Assembly: GCA_947450675.1 (NCBI GenBank)
Contig: CANFWI010000016.1
Coordinates: 1-54,788, forward strand
Direction: 5' to 3'
Source: Comamonadaceae bacterium
GTDB lineage: Bacteria > Pseudomonadota > Gammaproteobacteria > Burkholderiales > Burkholderiaceae_C
Length of the DNA: 54,788 nucleotides
Positions 21,025 to 29,746 of the stretch are shown piece by piece. Positions within the stretch are counted from its first letter, which is position 1. Every line of letters begins with the position of its first letter. A program made the position numbers and the translations under genes. The notes beneath the pieces are model-generated. The model did not search any database, was not told the DNA's origin, and saw only the letters and a list, made by a program, of their open reading frames with translations.

Positions 21025-21435
21025 TTATTTGTTAAGTTTGGCATCAACGCTCCAGGCGCCAGCGCCCCAAGCAGCAACAGTCAACAAGCCACCGACAGCG
21101 GCCATGTTCTTGAAAAAATTCAATTTTTGGGACATCACCATCTCGGCAGGAACTCCCCAGTATTGATGGAAGATGAAGGTGATGACGAAGGTGAAGATGG
21201 CGATGCCTAAAGCTGCCCAGCGGGTTTGGAAACCCACCAGCAGCAAGATGCCGAGGCCGAGTTCAACGACGATGGCAATGGCTGCGGCAAGCTCTGGAAG
21301 CGGCACGCCCATGCTGCCGATGTAGCCGGCGGTGCCAGCGAAGCCGCCAATCTTGGCGAAACCAGCGGGAATAAACAGCAAGGCGATCAGGGCGCGGCCA
21401 ATGAAGGACAGCGGATTTTGCAAGGAGGTGAACAT
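21025..21435 (-). CDS. DoxX-family membrane protein
   Basis: The product has about 136 residues and four hydrophobic helices. Typical DoxX features are RALIALLFIPAGFAKIGGFAG near the N-terminus, LAAAIAIVVELGLGILLLVG in helix 2, and a final MSQKLNFFKNMAAVGGLLTV helix. Members associate with quinone and oxidative-stress functions but their chemistry is poorly defined. I start at ATG 21435 because a GAAAGA site then lies nine bases upstream; ATG 21444 and a longer frame to 21468 are alternatives. It lies between pirin and the flavodoxin-like gene in one operon. Confidence 0.88.
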   Translation of the reverse strand: MFTSLQNPLSFIGRALIALLFIPAGFAKIGGFAGTAGYIGSMGVPLPELAAAIAIVVELGLGILLLVGFQTRWAALGIAIFTFVITFIFHQYWGVPAEMVMSQKLNFFKNMAAVGGLLTVAAWGAGAWSVDAKLNK

Positions 21436-21495
21436 GAAACTCATTCTTTCAAAGATAAAAACCAACAACTGAATAAAACTAAAAACAGGCTGCCA

Positions 21496-22197
21496 TCAAG
21501 CGGTCAAATCGAACACCAACACCTCGGCATCTTGGCCGTTTTTCAGGTGCAAAGCGCTCTCTGATTCAAGCTTGGCGGCATCACCGGCCTTGAGCCGCTG
21601 GCCGTTGACTTGCAGTTCACCGCGAATCAATTGCACATAGGTTTTGCGCTTGGGGTCGAGCACCAAGCTAGCTTCTTCAATGCCATCAAAAAGTCCTGCA
21701 TACAGGCGCGCATCCGCATGGATGGTGACCGAGCCCATAGCCCCATCCGGCGACGCCACCAGCCGCAACTTGCCGCGTTTGTCGGCGTCTGCAAAACTCT
21801 TTTGCTCGTAACCTGGGTCAATGCCGGTGACGTTGGGTTGAATCCAAATCTGCAAAAAATGCGTGACTGAATCCTGCGAATGGTTGAACTCGCTGTGCGA
21901 GATACCGCGGCCAGCGCTCATACGCTGCACATCGCCAGGCGGAATCGACGCGCCATTGCCAATGTTGTCTTTGTGCCCGATAGCACCGCTCATCACGTAA
22001 CTGACGATTTCCATGTCACGGTGACTGTGCGTGCCAAAACCGGTGCCCGGTGCAATGCGGTCTTCATTGATGACACGCAAATTGCCAAAGCCCATGTGCG
22101 CCGGGTCGTGATAGCCGGCGAAGGAAAACGAGTGATAAGACTTGAGCCAGCCATGGTCGGCGTAGCCGCGTTCGTCAGAAAGTCGCAAGGTCAACAT
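21496..22197 (-). CDS. pirin-family protein (quercetin 2,3-dioxygenase-like)
   Basis: This 233-residue bicupin carries the pirin metal site: H57 and H59 in GTHSHRDME, H101 and E103 in HSEFNHS. From memory, these are the same positions as in E. coli YhhW, which degrades quercetin. Other landmarks are SFSFAGYHDP and SAGRGISHSEFNH. It is the first gene of a minus-strand operon with DoxX and the flavodoxin-like protein and is divergent from a GntR gene. A redox-sensing or flavonoid-degrading role is plausible; the sequence does not decide between them. Confidence 0.92.
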   Translation of the reverse strand: MLTLRLSDERGYADHGWLKSYHSFSFAGYHDPAHMGFGNLRVINEDRIAPGTGFGTHSHRDMEIVSYVMSGAIGHKDNIGNGASIPPGDVQRMSAGRGISHSEFNHSQDSVTHFLQIWIQPNVTGIDPGYEQKSFADADKRGKLRLVASPDGAMGSVTIHADARLYAGLFDGIEEASLVLDPKRKTYVQLIRGELQVNGQRLKAGDAAKLESESALHLKNGQDAEVLVFDLTA

Positions 22198-22361
22198 GAC
22201 ACATCCTTTGATTTCAAGCCCTCAACTTTAGCTGGCGAAAGTCTCCCGACGGTTGAACGTTTTCGACGGCATAGTTCAAATTAATTGAACTTATTGTTTC
22301 CGATGCCGATTCACGAAAGCCCAGCCAGCGACAACTGGCGACTCGGATAAACTTGAAAATA

Positions 22362-22379
22362 ATCGATAAATCAGTGATT
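22362..22379. promoter_or_regulatory. possible operator ahead of the GntR gene
   Basis: The sequence ATCGATAAAT (22362-22371) runs into a perfect inverted repeat AATCA-G-TGATT (22369-22379), ending seven bases before the GntR start. The same ten bases, ATCGATAAAT, recur at 25822-25831 upstream of the Bug-FAH operon that lies next to this regulator. That suggests a shared binding site and autoregulation, but with only two copies it is weak evidence. Confidence 0.33.
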
Positions 22380-22386
22380 CACCCCT

Positions 22387-23118
22387 ATGGCGCGCAAGCC
22401 CCCTCTTCCACCCTCCGCTGACGGCAGCGTCGGCACCACCCGTGCCAGCGCCGTTTATGAGCAATTGCGGGCTGACATCACCCACGGGATTTTGGAGCCG
22501 GGCAGCAAGCTGCGAGTTGAGGCCATGTGTCAACGTTATGGCATCGGTGCCAGTCCGCTGCGGGAAGCCCTCAGCCGCTTGTCTGCAGAAGGCTTGGTCA
22601 ACCGCACCGAACAGCGCGGCTTCAATGTGACGGCGCTCAACTGGAGCGAGTTGCCCAGCCTGACGCACAGCCGGGCCCAACTTGAAAGCTTGGCCTTGCG
22701 CGAATCCATCAGCGCCCGCGACACGGCCTGGGAACATGAACTGGTGTTGTTGGTGCATCAACTCGCGCGCACGCCGCGGTCACTCGCGCAAAACGAGTAC
22801 ATCCCCAACCCGGAGTGGGAAACATTGCACCGCGACTTTCACAAGGTGTTGTTGGCACGCTGTCCGTCGCGCTGGATGCGCGGTTTTTGCGACAGCTTGG
22901 CGGATGAAGCCTACCGATTTCGACAAGTGGCAGCAGGCCAAAACTTCAGTTCACGCAACGAGCACACCGAGCACTTGGCGATTTTTGAAGCGGCCATTGC
23001 AGGCGATGCAGACGAAGCCGTCAAGCTGCTGGTCCAGCACTACACGCGTACCGCCACGCTGGTCGCCAGTCAAGCCAAAGAAGGTGGCGTTTCGAAGGCT
23101 GGCGTCAGACGATCTTGA
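22387..23118 (+). CDS. GntR-family transcriptional regulator, FCD subfamily
   Basis: The 243-residue product has a winged-helix DNA-binding domain (ASAVYEQLRADITHGILEPG, then CQRYGIGASPLREALSRL, about 20-75). An all-helical FCD effector domain follows, with EWETLHRDFHKVLLARCPS supplying candidate metal/ligand residues and EHLAIFEAAIAGDADEAVKL near the C-terminus. It is divergent from pirin, and its 3' end overlaps the convergent FAH gene by 14 bp. The FAH-FAH-Bug operon is the likely target by position. The ligand is unknown. Confidence 0.9.
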   Translation: MARKPPLPPSADGSVGTTRASAVYEQLRADITHGILEPGSKLRVEAMCQRYGIGASPLREALSRLSAEGLVNRTEQRGFNVTALNWSELPSLTHSRAQLESLALRESISARDTAWEHELVLLVHQLARTPRSLAQNEYIPNPEWETLHRDFHKVLLARCPSRWMRGFCDSLADEAYRFRQVAAGQNFSSRNEHTEHLAIFEAAIAGDADEAVKLLVQHYTRTATLVASQAKEGGVSKAGVRRS

Positions 23119-23890
23119 TGCTCAAATTGGGCAAGCCGTCGATGTGACAGTCGATGACATCGCCGCGCACCACCGGCCCAACGTTCTCTGGCGTGCCCGA
23201 ATAAATGATGTCGCCGGGCATCAACTCAAACGCCTCTGAGAGCTTGCTGATCTGCTCCGCCACGCTCCAGATCATTTGGTTCAGGTTGGCGTTTTGCTTG
23301 GTCTGACCATTCACCTTCAGCCAGATGTTGCCTTGGGTGAAAGGTCCGGTCTGCGTCGCCAGATGCAGCGGGCCGATCGGGGCTGAGTGGTCAAAGCTCT
23401 TGCCAATTTCCCACGGTTTTTTCTCATCCCCCAATGCGCGCTGCAAATCGCGGCGCGTCATGTCCAAACCCAGTCCGTAGGCGTAGACATGCTCCAGCGC
23501 ACGCGCCATCGGAATGTTGCGCCCGCCTTTGTTCAGCGCCGCCACGAGTTCGACTTCGTAGTGGTAGTTTTTGGTCAAGCTCGGGTACGGGTGGTCAGCC
23601 ATCGTGCCGGGCGCGACGTTCTGGATGGCGTCAGTCGGCTTTTGAAAAAAGAAGGGCGGCTCACGTGTCGGGTCTGAACCCATCTCGCGGGCATGCGCCG
23701 CGTAGTTGCGGCCAATGCAGTAAATGCGGCGCACCGGGAACAGCATGTCGGAACCGACGATGGGCACATACGTGGCCGGCACATCAAACGGCGTTTTGGG
23801 CTGCAGTGCGGCATGGCCCGGCAAGGCGCAGCCGGCCAAAGCGCCCAGACCCAAGGTGGCGGTGGTTTGAAAAAGATGTCTGCGTTGCAT
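23105..23890 (-). CDS. FAH-family hydrolase with Tat/lipoprotein-type signal
   Basis: This 261-residue protein is a fumarylacetoacetate hydrolase-family enzyme with the core blocks YCIGRNYAAHAREMG, YEVELVAAL (metal-binding acid), GLDMTRRDLQ, KSFDHSAPIGP and IYSGTPENVGP. Unusually, it begins MQRRHLFQTTATLGLGALAG followed by CALPGHAA, a twin-arginine signal that ends in a lipobox-like LAGC. That would place it in the periplasm, perhaps lipid-anchored. I chose ATG 23890 because GGAG lies six bases upstream; ATG 23902 adds four residues and has no site. It is the last gene of an operon with a second FAH protein and a Bug receptor. Confidence 0.85.
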   Translation of the reverse strand: MQRRHLFQTTATLGLGALAGCALPGHAALQPKTPFDVPATYVPIVGSDMLFPVRRIYCIGRNYAAHAREMGSDPTREPPFFFQKPTDAIQNVAPGTMADHPYPSLTKNYHYEVELVAALNKGGRNIPMARALEHVYAYGLGLDMTRRDLQRALGDEKKPWEIGKSFDHSAPIGPLHLATQTGPFTQGNIWLKVNGQTKQNANLNQMIWSVAEQISKLSEAFELMPGDIIYSGTPENVGPVVRGDVIDCHIDGLPNLSIKIV

Positions 23891-23914
23891 GCGAGTCTCC
23901 ATGTTTTAAATTTT

Positions 23915-24775
23915 TCAGGCCGTGACGGGGTTTGACAAAACGCCAATACCTTCGATGGCAATGTCGATGGTGTCGCCGGCTTTCATCCAGACCGGCGGTG
24001 TGCGCGCATAGCCAACGCCACCGGGTGTGCCCATCACCAGCACATCGCCAGGCTCCAGCGTCATGCATTCGGACAACAGCGAGATCGTGCGGGCCACGCC
24101 AAACACCATGTCTTTGGTGTCGGCGTCCTGCATGACCTGACCGTTCAAAATCGATTGGATACGCAGCCCGACGCAGCCCGGCGGCAACTCATCGGCCGTG
24201 ACAAGGTTCGGGCCAAAGCCGCCGCTGGCGTCGAAATTTTTGCCAATCGTCCACTGGCTGGCGCGGCGCTGGTAATCACGGTACGAGCCGTCGTTGAAGC
24301 AGGCATAGCCAAACACAGCCTTCAGCGCATCGGCCTCCGAGACAAAGCGCGTGCGCTGGCCGATCACCACCGCCAGTTCGGCTTCAAAGTCCAGCTTGTC
24401 TGACGTTGGCGAAACCTGCAAGGGTGCACCATGCGCCAGCAAAGAGGTGTTGCAACGCAAAAAGAAAGCTGGGTAGTCGGCAATGATGTTGCCGCCCTCC
24501 TTGGCATGGTCGACGTAATTGACGCCTAGGCAAATGATCTTGCCAGGGTCGGGCACACAAGGCGCCAGCGTGACCGTGCTGAGCGGGACGGGCACGGCCG
24601 CTTTAGCCCGAGCGGCTACGCTGGCTTGCAAGCCGGGCTGAGCGGCACACTGCGCAATGAATTCACGCAGCGAATGCGGCAGGCCTGTGCCCAGTTTCTG
24701 GCTGTCGACCACGCCATCGCCAAGCAAAATACCCCAACCTGGGGTGCTGCCGGTGCTGTAACTTACAAAACGCAT
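23915..24775 (-). CDS. FAH-family hydrolase/isomerase (cytoplasmic)
   Basis: A 286-residue protein with a typical N-terminal half (MRFVSYSTGSTPGWGILLGD) and a C-terminal FAH domain: ICLGVNYVDHAKEGG, the metal glutamates in DFEAELAVVIG, FNDGSYRDYQ, GKNFDASGGFGP and VMGTPGGVGY. Such proteins act as acylpyruvate or oxalocrotonate-type hydrolases/decarboxylases on small diketo acids. The start is ATG 24775, five bases after AAGGAC; the longer frame to 24874 is not supported. It stands 24 bp upstream of the Tat-type FAH gene and 34 bp after the Bug receptor in one operon. Confidence 0.9.
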   Translation of the reverse strand: MRFVSYSTGSTPGWGILLGDGVVDSQKLGTGLPHSLREFIAQCAAQPGLQASVAARAKAAVPVPLSTVTLAPCVPDPGKIICLGVNYVDHAKEGGNIIADYPAFFLRCNTSLLAHGAPLQVSPTSDKLDFEAELAVVIGQRTRFVSEADALKAVFGYACFNDGSYRDYQRRASQWTIGKNFDASGGFGPNLVTADELPPGCVGLRIQSILNGQVMQDADTKDMVFGVARTISLLSECMTLEPGDVLVMGTPGGVGYARTPPVWMKAGDTIDIAIEGIGVLSNPVTA

Positions 24776-24809
24776 AGCGTGTCCTTCTTGATTTGCTTGA
24801 AACGAAAAA

Positions 24810-25760
24810 TCACTGAATTTTGATGTTGAGCTCTTTGACCAGCTGGCCCCACTTGCCGACCTCGCTCTCGACATAGAGGCGCAGTGCCGGACGGTCTATG
24901 CGACCGGCTTCGAGGGACAGGTTCTGGTAACGGTCCTGCACGGACTTCACTGCTTGTGCTTTGTTGATTTCAGCGTTCAACAAATCCAACACGGCGGTCG
25001 GCGTTTTCGCCGGAGCGAACACGGCAAACCAGGTGTTGGCTTCAAAGTCCTTGTAGCCAAGTTCGGCCACCGTGGGCACATCAGGCAAGGCCGGACTGCG
25101 CTTCAGGGACATCACCGCGATGGGGCGTACCTTGCCAGTTTTGGCAAACGGCACAGCGGGCGGCATGGATGTCGAAGCAATCGGCACTTGGCCGCTGACC
25201 ACGGCGTTGGTTGCAGCTGCCGGCTGAAACGGTATATGCGTCACATCCACTTTGGCGAGCCCCCGAAACAGCCACTCGGCCCCCAGGTGGGTGGTGGTGC
25301 CATTGCCTGAGGACGCATAGGCCAGCTTGCCGACACGCGCCAGCGCCAACAACTCTGGCAGCGTCGTAGCTTTCACATCGGGATGCACATACAACAAATT
25401 CGGCGTGAAGCCCGCCAGCGCCACCGGCTGCAAGTCTTTCACTGCGTCATAGCCGGCATTGCTAAAAAGCGTTGGATTGACGGCGTAGGCCACGCTGTGG
25501 AACAGCACCGTGTAGCCGTCAGCGGGCCCATTCATCACGCCTTGGGTGGCAATATTGCCACCAGCCCCAGGCTTGTTTTCGACGATCACCGGCTGGCCCA
25601 GCGAAGCCGATACCTGCTCGCCGATCAAACGAGCCACGATGTCGGTCGAACTGCCGGGCGCAAAAGCCACCACGAAACGGATCGGCTTTTCGGGATAAGC
25701 CGCATAACTGCTGCCAACGAAGCACAAGGCGAGCAGCAAACCTTTGCAAAAGCGTTTCAT
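24810..25760 (-). CDS. Bug-family periplasmic solute receptor
   Basis: The product is a 316-residue TctC-like receptor with a Sec signal (MKRFCKGLLLALCFVGSSYA). The binding loop is FAPGSSTDIVAR, slightly different from the usual PPGGxxD; GKLAYASSGNGTTTHL in the middle and a GKVRPIAVMS...LPDVPTVAELG block complete the fold. ATG 25760 is preceded by AGGAGC at seven bases. As first gene of the operon with two FAH-family enzymes, it presumably captures the carboxylate that these enzymes process. No membrane subunits adjoin it. Confidence 0.85.
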   Translation of the reverse strand: MKRFCKGLLLALCFVGSSYAAYPEKPIRFVVAFAPGSSTDIVARLIGEQVSASLGQPVIVENKPGAGGNIATQGVMNGPADGYTVLFHSVAYAVNPTLFSNAGYDAVKDLQPVALAGFTPNLLYVHPDVKATTLPELLALARVGKLAYASSGNGTTTHLGAEWLFRGLAKVDVTHIPFQPAAATNAVVSGQVPIASTSMPPAVPFAKTGKVRPIAVMSLKRSPALPDVPTVAELGYKDFEANTWFAVFAPAKTPTAVLDLLNAEINKAQAVKSVQDRYQNLSLEAGRIDRPALRLYVESEVGKWGQLVKELNIKIQ

Positions 25761-25818
25761 ATACAAAGCTCCTAAATTGACAGTGCTTTTTTATCGTCTA
25801 ACCTCTAAATTTAATTGT

Positions 25819-25870
25819 TTTATCGATAAATAACCAGAGCGTGCTTACCCTAATCAGGGTGCTTGCAAGC
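25819..25870. promoter_or_regulatory. three palindromes between the divergent Bug and LysR genes
   Basis: Three perfect symmetrical elements lie within 52 bases: TTTATCGATAAA (25819-25830), ACCCT-N4-AGGGT (25847-25860) and GCTTGCAAGC (25861-25870). The region separates the minus-strand Bug-FAH-FAH operon from a plus-strand LysR gene, where a LysR protein usually binds. The first palindrome shares ATCGATAAAT with the region ahead of the GntR gene. Which protein binds which element is unknown. Confidence 0.4.
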
Positions 25871-25932
25871 GGCGAGTCAAGGAAGCCCTTTACAGTGGCA
25901 TCATTCAATCCCTTTGAACAGAAACCCCTGAC

Positions 25933-26874
25933 ATGAGCAGCTTTCAAGACGCCCTCACCCCTGAAGCCCTGCGCATGATCGCCACGGTCGACCGCACCGG
26001 CAGCATGGCGGCAGCGGCGCGCGAACTGGGTGTGGTGCCCAGCACGCTGACCTACCGCGTACGGCAAGTTGAAGATGCGCTGGACGTGTTGCTGTTTGAC
26101 CGCTCTTCACGGCAAGCACAACTGACCGAAGCCGGCAAGGAACTGCTGCGCGAAGGCAATCGTCTGTTGGCCGAACTGGATGCCGTGGCCAACCGGGTCA
26201 AGCGCGTGGCCACCGGCTGGGAACCGCAATTCACGCTGTCAATCGACAGCGTGATCTCACGCACCACAGTGATGGAATTGTGTGAAGCTTTTTTTGCACT
26301 CGGGCCGCCCACCCGCCTCAAAATTCGTGAGGAGGCTTTGTCGGGCACGCTCGAAGCACTGACGTCGGGGCAAGCCGACTTGGCGATTGGCGTGACCATC
26401 GACGCCACTACGCAGTCGGGGTTTCACAGCAAGCTGCTGGGCCCGATCAAATTTGTCTATGCGGTCGCTCCGCACCACCCCTTGGCCAACGCACCGGAAC
26501 CGCTGAGCGATAGTCAGTTGCGAGCGCATCGCGCGGTGGCTGTGGCTGATTCGGTGCAACGCGGCGGCGGCTTGACGGTTGGACTGATTGGCGGGCAAGA
26601 CGTCTTCACTGTGCCCGGTATGCCGGCCAAACTGGAAGCCCAGTTGCGCGGGCTGGGTGGCGGATTTTTGCCCGAGTATTTGGCGCGGCCGCATGTGCAG
26701 GTCGGCCAGTTGGTGGTGAAACAAGTACAACGCCCGACCCGCGTTTCCAAAATGAGTTATGCCTGGCGACAAGACGTCGGCACACGCCCCGGTCGGGCAC
26801 TTGAATGGTGGCTGGCGCAACTCGACAAGCCGGCCACCCGCACGGCCCTGCTGGAACGTCCGCATACTCCATGA
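25933..26874 (+). CDS. LysR-family transcriptional regulator
   Basis: This 313-residue regulator has an N-terminal winged helix-turn-helix (LRMIATVDRTGSMAAAAREL then VPSTLTYRVRQVEDAL, about 13-55, and LTEAGKELL) and a C-terminal periplasmic-binding-protein-like sensor domain. It is transcribed divergently from the Bug-FAH-FAH operon, the usual arrangement for a LysR activator and its target. The effector would then be the substrate or an intermediate of that operon. The operon also has a GntR gene at its other end, so control may be dual. The C-terminal TALLERPHTP tail is unremarkable. Confidence 0.93.
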   Translation: MSSFQDALTPEALRMIATVDRTGSMAAAARELGVVPSTLTYRVRQVEDALDVLLFDRSSRQAQLTEAGKELLREGNRLLAELDAVANRVKRVATGWEPQFTLSIDSVISRTTVMELCEAFFALGPPTRLKIREEALSGTLEALTSGQADLAIGVTIDATTQSGFHSKLLGPIKFVYAVAPHHPLANAPEPLSDSQLRAHRAVAVADSVQRGGGLTVGLIGGQDVFTVPGMPAKLEAQLRGLGGGFLPEYLARPHVQVGQLVVKQVQRPTRVSKMSYAWRQDVGTRPGRALEWWLAQLDKPATRTALLERPHTP

Positions 26875-26879
26875 AGCCC

Positions 26880-26896
26880 CTGATGGATTCCATCAG
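26880..26896 (+). terminator. stem-loop just after the LysR gene
   Basis: CTGATGG (26880-26886) and CCATCAG (26890-26896) form a perfect seven-base stem around ATT, starting five bases after the LysR stop codon. No T-run follows, so termination is possible but not proven. Confidence 0.35.
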
Positions 26897-26993
26897 AGTC
26901 TGCGTGTAGAGTGTGGCAAATGATGGCAGCTGAATAATCAACCGCCATCTGCAAATGTCCGATCAACAGAACGCCACAACAAGCTAAAAAGAC

Positions 26994-28085
26994 ATGCCCA
27001 AAAAATCAAAACCACCCGCTCGCTCACCCGCTTCAGCTGTGCCCGCCGCACCCCGACATATCGCCGTGGTCGGGGCCGGTATTGCCGGCGTCGCTTGCGC
27101 CCGCACGCTGATGCAGGCAGGCCACAAGGTCAGCTTGTTCGAGAAAAGCATGGGCGCTGGTGGCCGCATGGCCACACGGCAGACGCCGTTTGGTGGGTTT
27201 GACCATGGCACCCAATACTTCACGGCGCGTGACCCCCGCTTTTTGAAAGTGCTGCAAGCCGCCCAGCAAGTGGTGCGTCCATGGAGCGCCAACACCGTGC
27301 GCATTCTTGACGAAGTGGGCCGCGTTTTTGCCGCCTCCCTGCCGCCGAAAGAGCCGCATTGGGTCGCCTCGCCAGGCATGAATGCCTTGGTGCGCCACTG
27401 GGCTGAGCCGATTGCGGCGGCCGGTAGCTTGACGCTGGAAACGCAAGTAGTGCGCATCGAGCGCGACACCCTGCACCCCAAGCGCTGGCAACTGCAAACC
27501 GACGGCAGTGCAGACAGCAGCCGCGTCTATTCCGGCTTTGACAACGTGGTGCTGGCCGTGCCTTCACCGCAAGCGCAGGCGCTGCTGCTCAGCTCACAGC
27601 TGGGCAAATCCATGCTGCCCAAGCTGGCCAAGGTGGACGTCGCCCCTTGCTGGACGCTGATGCTGGCGTTTCCGCAAGCCGTGCAACCGAATCTGACTTA
27701 CCTCGGCCCACAGTGGAATGCGGCACGCAGCACGCACCACCGCATCGCTTGGTTGGCGCGCGAGTCATCCAAACCCGGCCGCGACCCGATCGAGCGTTGG
27801 ACAGTACAAGCCAGCCCCGAGTGGTCGCAAAAGCACTTGGAAGACGACGCTGAGCGCGTCAAGGCCAAGCTGCTGAAAGCCTTCACCGAAATCACCGGCA
27901 TCCGCGCCACGCCGTCGCACGCCGATGTGCATCGCTGGCGCTATGCGCAAACCACAGCGCCCGCCGGTCAAAGCCATTTTTGGGACGCCAAGGCCGGCAT
28001 CGGTCTGTGCGGCGACTGGTGTCTGGGGCACCGCGTCGAAGACGGGTTTGTCTCGGGTCTTGACATGGCGCTGGCGATTGCTTAA
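26994..28085 (+). CDS. FAD-dependent NAD(P)-type amine oxidase/renalase-like oxidoreductase
   Basis: The 363-residue protein starts with a basic, proline-rich tail and then the FAD-binding fold IAVVGAGIAGVACARTLMQA (about 23-42) with its acidic ribose-binding end in SLFEKSMGAGGRMATR. A C-terminal GIGLCGDWCLGHRVEDGFVS block is the second FAD-contacting motif. This matches the renalase-like 'NAD/FAD-dependent oxidoreductase' group common in proteobacteria, whose substrate is not established. It directly precedes gluQRS with no gap, so it may be co-transcribed with the tRNA-modification genes. Confidence 0.85.
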   Translation: MPKKSKPPARSPASAVPAAPRHIAVVGAGIAGVACARTLMQAGHKVSLFEKSMGAGGRMATRQTPFGGFDHGTQYFTARDPRFLKVLQAAQQVVRPWSANTVRILDEVGRVFAASLPPKEPHWVASPGMNALVRHWAEPIAAAGSLTLETQVVRIERDTLHPKRWQLQTDGSADSSRVYSGFDNVVLAVPSPQAQALLLSSQLGKSMLPKLAKVDVAPCWTLMLAFPQAVQPNLTYLGPQWNAARSTHHRIAWLARESSKPGRDPIERWTVQASPEWSQKHLEDDAERVKAKLLKAFTEITGIRATPSHADVHRWRYAQTTAPAGQSHFWDAKAGIGLCGDWCLGHRVEDGFVSGLDMALAIA

Positions 28086-29009
28086 ATGCGTGACGGTTTG
28101 AGCCAACCGCCTTACATCGGCCGCTTCGCGCCCTCACCCACCGGCCCGCTGCATGCGGGTTCGCTGGTGGCGGCGCTGGCCAGCTGGCTGGACGCCCGCG
28201 CCCACGGCGGTCAATGGCTGGTGCGCATTGAGGATGTCGACACGCCGCGCTGCGTGCCCGGTGCGGCCGACACGATCTTGCAGCAACTGGCCAGCTGCGG
28301 TCTGTTGCCAGACGCGCCAGCGGTCTACCAGTCGCAACGCGGTGCGCTCTACCAACAGGCGCTAGACCAACTCACCCGCGCGGGTTTGGCTTACCCCTGC
28401 GGCTGCACGCGGCAAGACATTGCAAGCGCACTCGCCATCAAAGGGCACGCCCGCGAACGCCATGGTGAATTGATTTATCCGGGCACATGTCGCGCTGGCT
28501 TGAGAGGCAAACCAGCCCGCGCCTGGCGCTTCTTGACCTTGCAAACAGGCCAGAGCACAAAAGTCTCTTGGACCGACCGCCGCCTCGGCTTGCAAACACA
28601 AAACGTCAGCGAACAGGTTGGCGACTTTGTCTTGCGAAGGGCCGATGGTCTGTGGGCTTATCAGTTGGCTGTGGTGGTCGATGACGCGGCACAAGGCGTC
28701 ACTGACGTCGTGCGCGGCGAAGACTTGGCAGACAACACGGCGCGGCAAATCCTCTTGCAACGCGCCCTCGGCCTGCCAACGCCGCGCTACCTGCACACGC
28801 CCTTGGTGCTGGGCGCCAACGGTGAAAAACTCAGCAAACAAAATGGCGCTCAGGCGCTGTTGCTCAGCGATCCGTTGGCCGTACTGGCCGCCCTGAACAC
28901 GGCTGCTACCTGCCTCCACTTGCCAGCGGCCAGCGGAACGCTGACCGAGGCCTTGGCTCAATGGGTGAAGCAATGGGCGGCTCCAATGGGCACTAAAATC
29001 CCCCGGTGA
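28086..29009 (+). CDS. gluQ: glutamyl-Q tRNA(Asp) synthetase
   Basis: A 307-residue paralogue of glutamyl-tRNA synthetase that lacks the anticodon-binding domain and attaches glutamate to queuosine-34 of tRNA-Asp. The class I signature is [15 protein letters not shown] (14-28), replacing HIGH; the KMSKS counterpart is EKLSKQN. YPCGCTR and the CRAGL further on supply zinc-site cysteines typical of the family. The ATG directly follows the stop of the FAD oxidoreductase, and its TGA overlaps the GTG start of trmB, so the genes are translationally coupled. Confidence 0.94.
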   Translation: MRDGLSQPPYIGRFAPSPTGPLHAGSLVAALASWLDARAHGGQWLVRIEDVDTPRCVPGAADTILQQLASCGLLPDAPAVYQSQRGALYQQALDQLTRAGLAYPCGCTRQDIASALAIKGHARERHGELIYPGTCRAGLRGKPARAWRFLTLQTGQSTKVSWTDRRLGLQTQNVSEQVGDFVLRRADGLWAYQLAVVVDDAAQGVTDVVRGEDLADNTARQILLQRALGLPTPRYLHTPLVLGANGEKLSKQNGAQALLLSDPLAVLAALNTAATCLHLPAASGTLTEALAQWVKQWAAPMGTKIPR

Positions 29010-29746
29010 ACGATTCCACCACTCCCCCGCTTGACGCTCCTGGCACTTCCTCCGAAGCCAAGCCAACTCACCACCGCACCATCCGCAGCTTTGTGCTGCG
29101 CACGGGCCGAACCACGGCGGGCCAAGCCAAAGCTTTCACCGATGTCGGGCCGCGCTTCTTACTCCCGTACACCGGCCAGCCCATGGACTTTGCAACGGTC
29201 TATGAGCGCAGCGCACCGACGGTTCTGGAAATTGGTTTTGGCATGGGCGAAGCCACGGCACAGATTGCCGCGCTGCGCCCGCAAGACAATTTCCTGTGCT
29301 GCGAAGTCCACACGCCCGGCGTGGGCGCGCTGCTAAAGCGCATCGACGAGCAATCGCTGCCCAACATCCGCATCCTGCAACACGACGCGGTTCAGGTGAT
29401 CGACCACATGCTGCCGCTGGCCAGCCTGGACGGCGCGCACATCTTTTTTCCGGATCCGTGGCACAAGACCAAACACAACAAGCGTCGGCTGATCCAGCCA
29501 CCGCTGATCGCCAAGCTCGCTGCCCGCCTCAAACCCGGCGGTTATTTGCACTGCGCGACCGATTGGCAGCCTTATGCCGAGCAAATTCTGGACGTACTCA
29601 GTGCCGAGCCTTTGCTGAAAAATACAGCAGCACCCGAGGCTGGCGGCTACGCCCCAAAGCCTGATTACCGACCCCTCACCAAGTTTGAGAACCGCGGCAT
29701 CAAGCTCGGCCACGGCGTCTGGGACCTGGTCTTCCAGCGCGTGTGA
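29006..29746 (+). CDS. trmB: tRNA (guanine-N7-)-methyltransferase
   Basis: This 246-residue enzyme methylates G46 of tRNAs with S-adenosylmethionine. Visible motifs are [16 protein letters not shown] (SAM-binding motif I, about 72-87), the TrmB signature [20 protein letters not shown] (about 147-166) and the C-terminal [17 protein letters not shown]. The start is GTG 29006, overlapping the gluQRS stop in a GTGA; the stop of trmB likewise overlaps the next GTG start. The first 25 residues are a family-typical variable tail. Confidence 0.96.
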   Translation: MNDSTTPPLDAPGTSSEAKPTHHRTIRSFVLRTGRTTAGQAKAFTDVGPRFLLPYTGQPMDFATVYERSAPTVLEIGFGMGEATAQIAALRPQDNFLCCEVHTPGVGALLKRIDEQSLPNIRILQHDAVQVIDHMLPLASLDGAHIFFPDPWHKTKHNKRRLIQPPLIAKLAARLKPGGYLHCATDWQPYAEQILDVLSAEPLLKNTAAPEAGGYAPKPDYRPLTKFENRGIKLGHGVWDLVFQRV

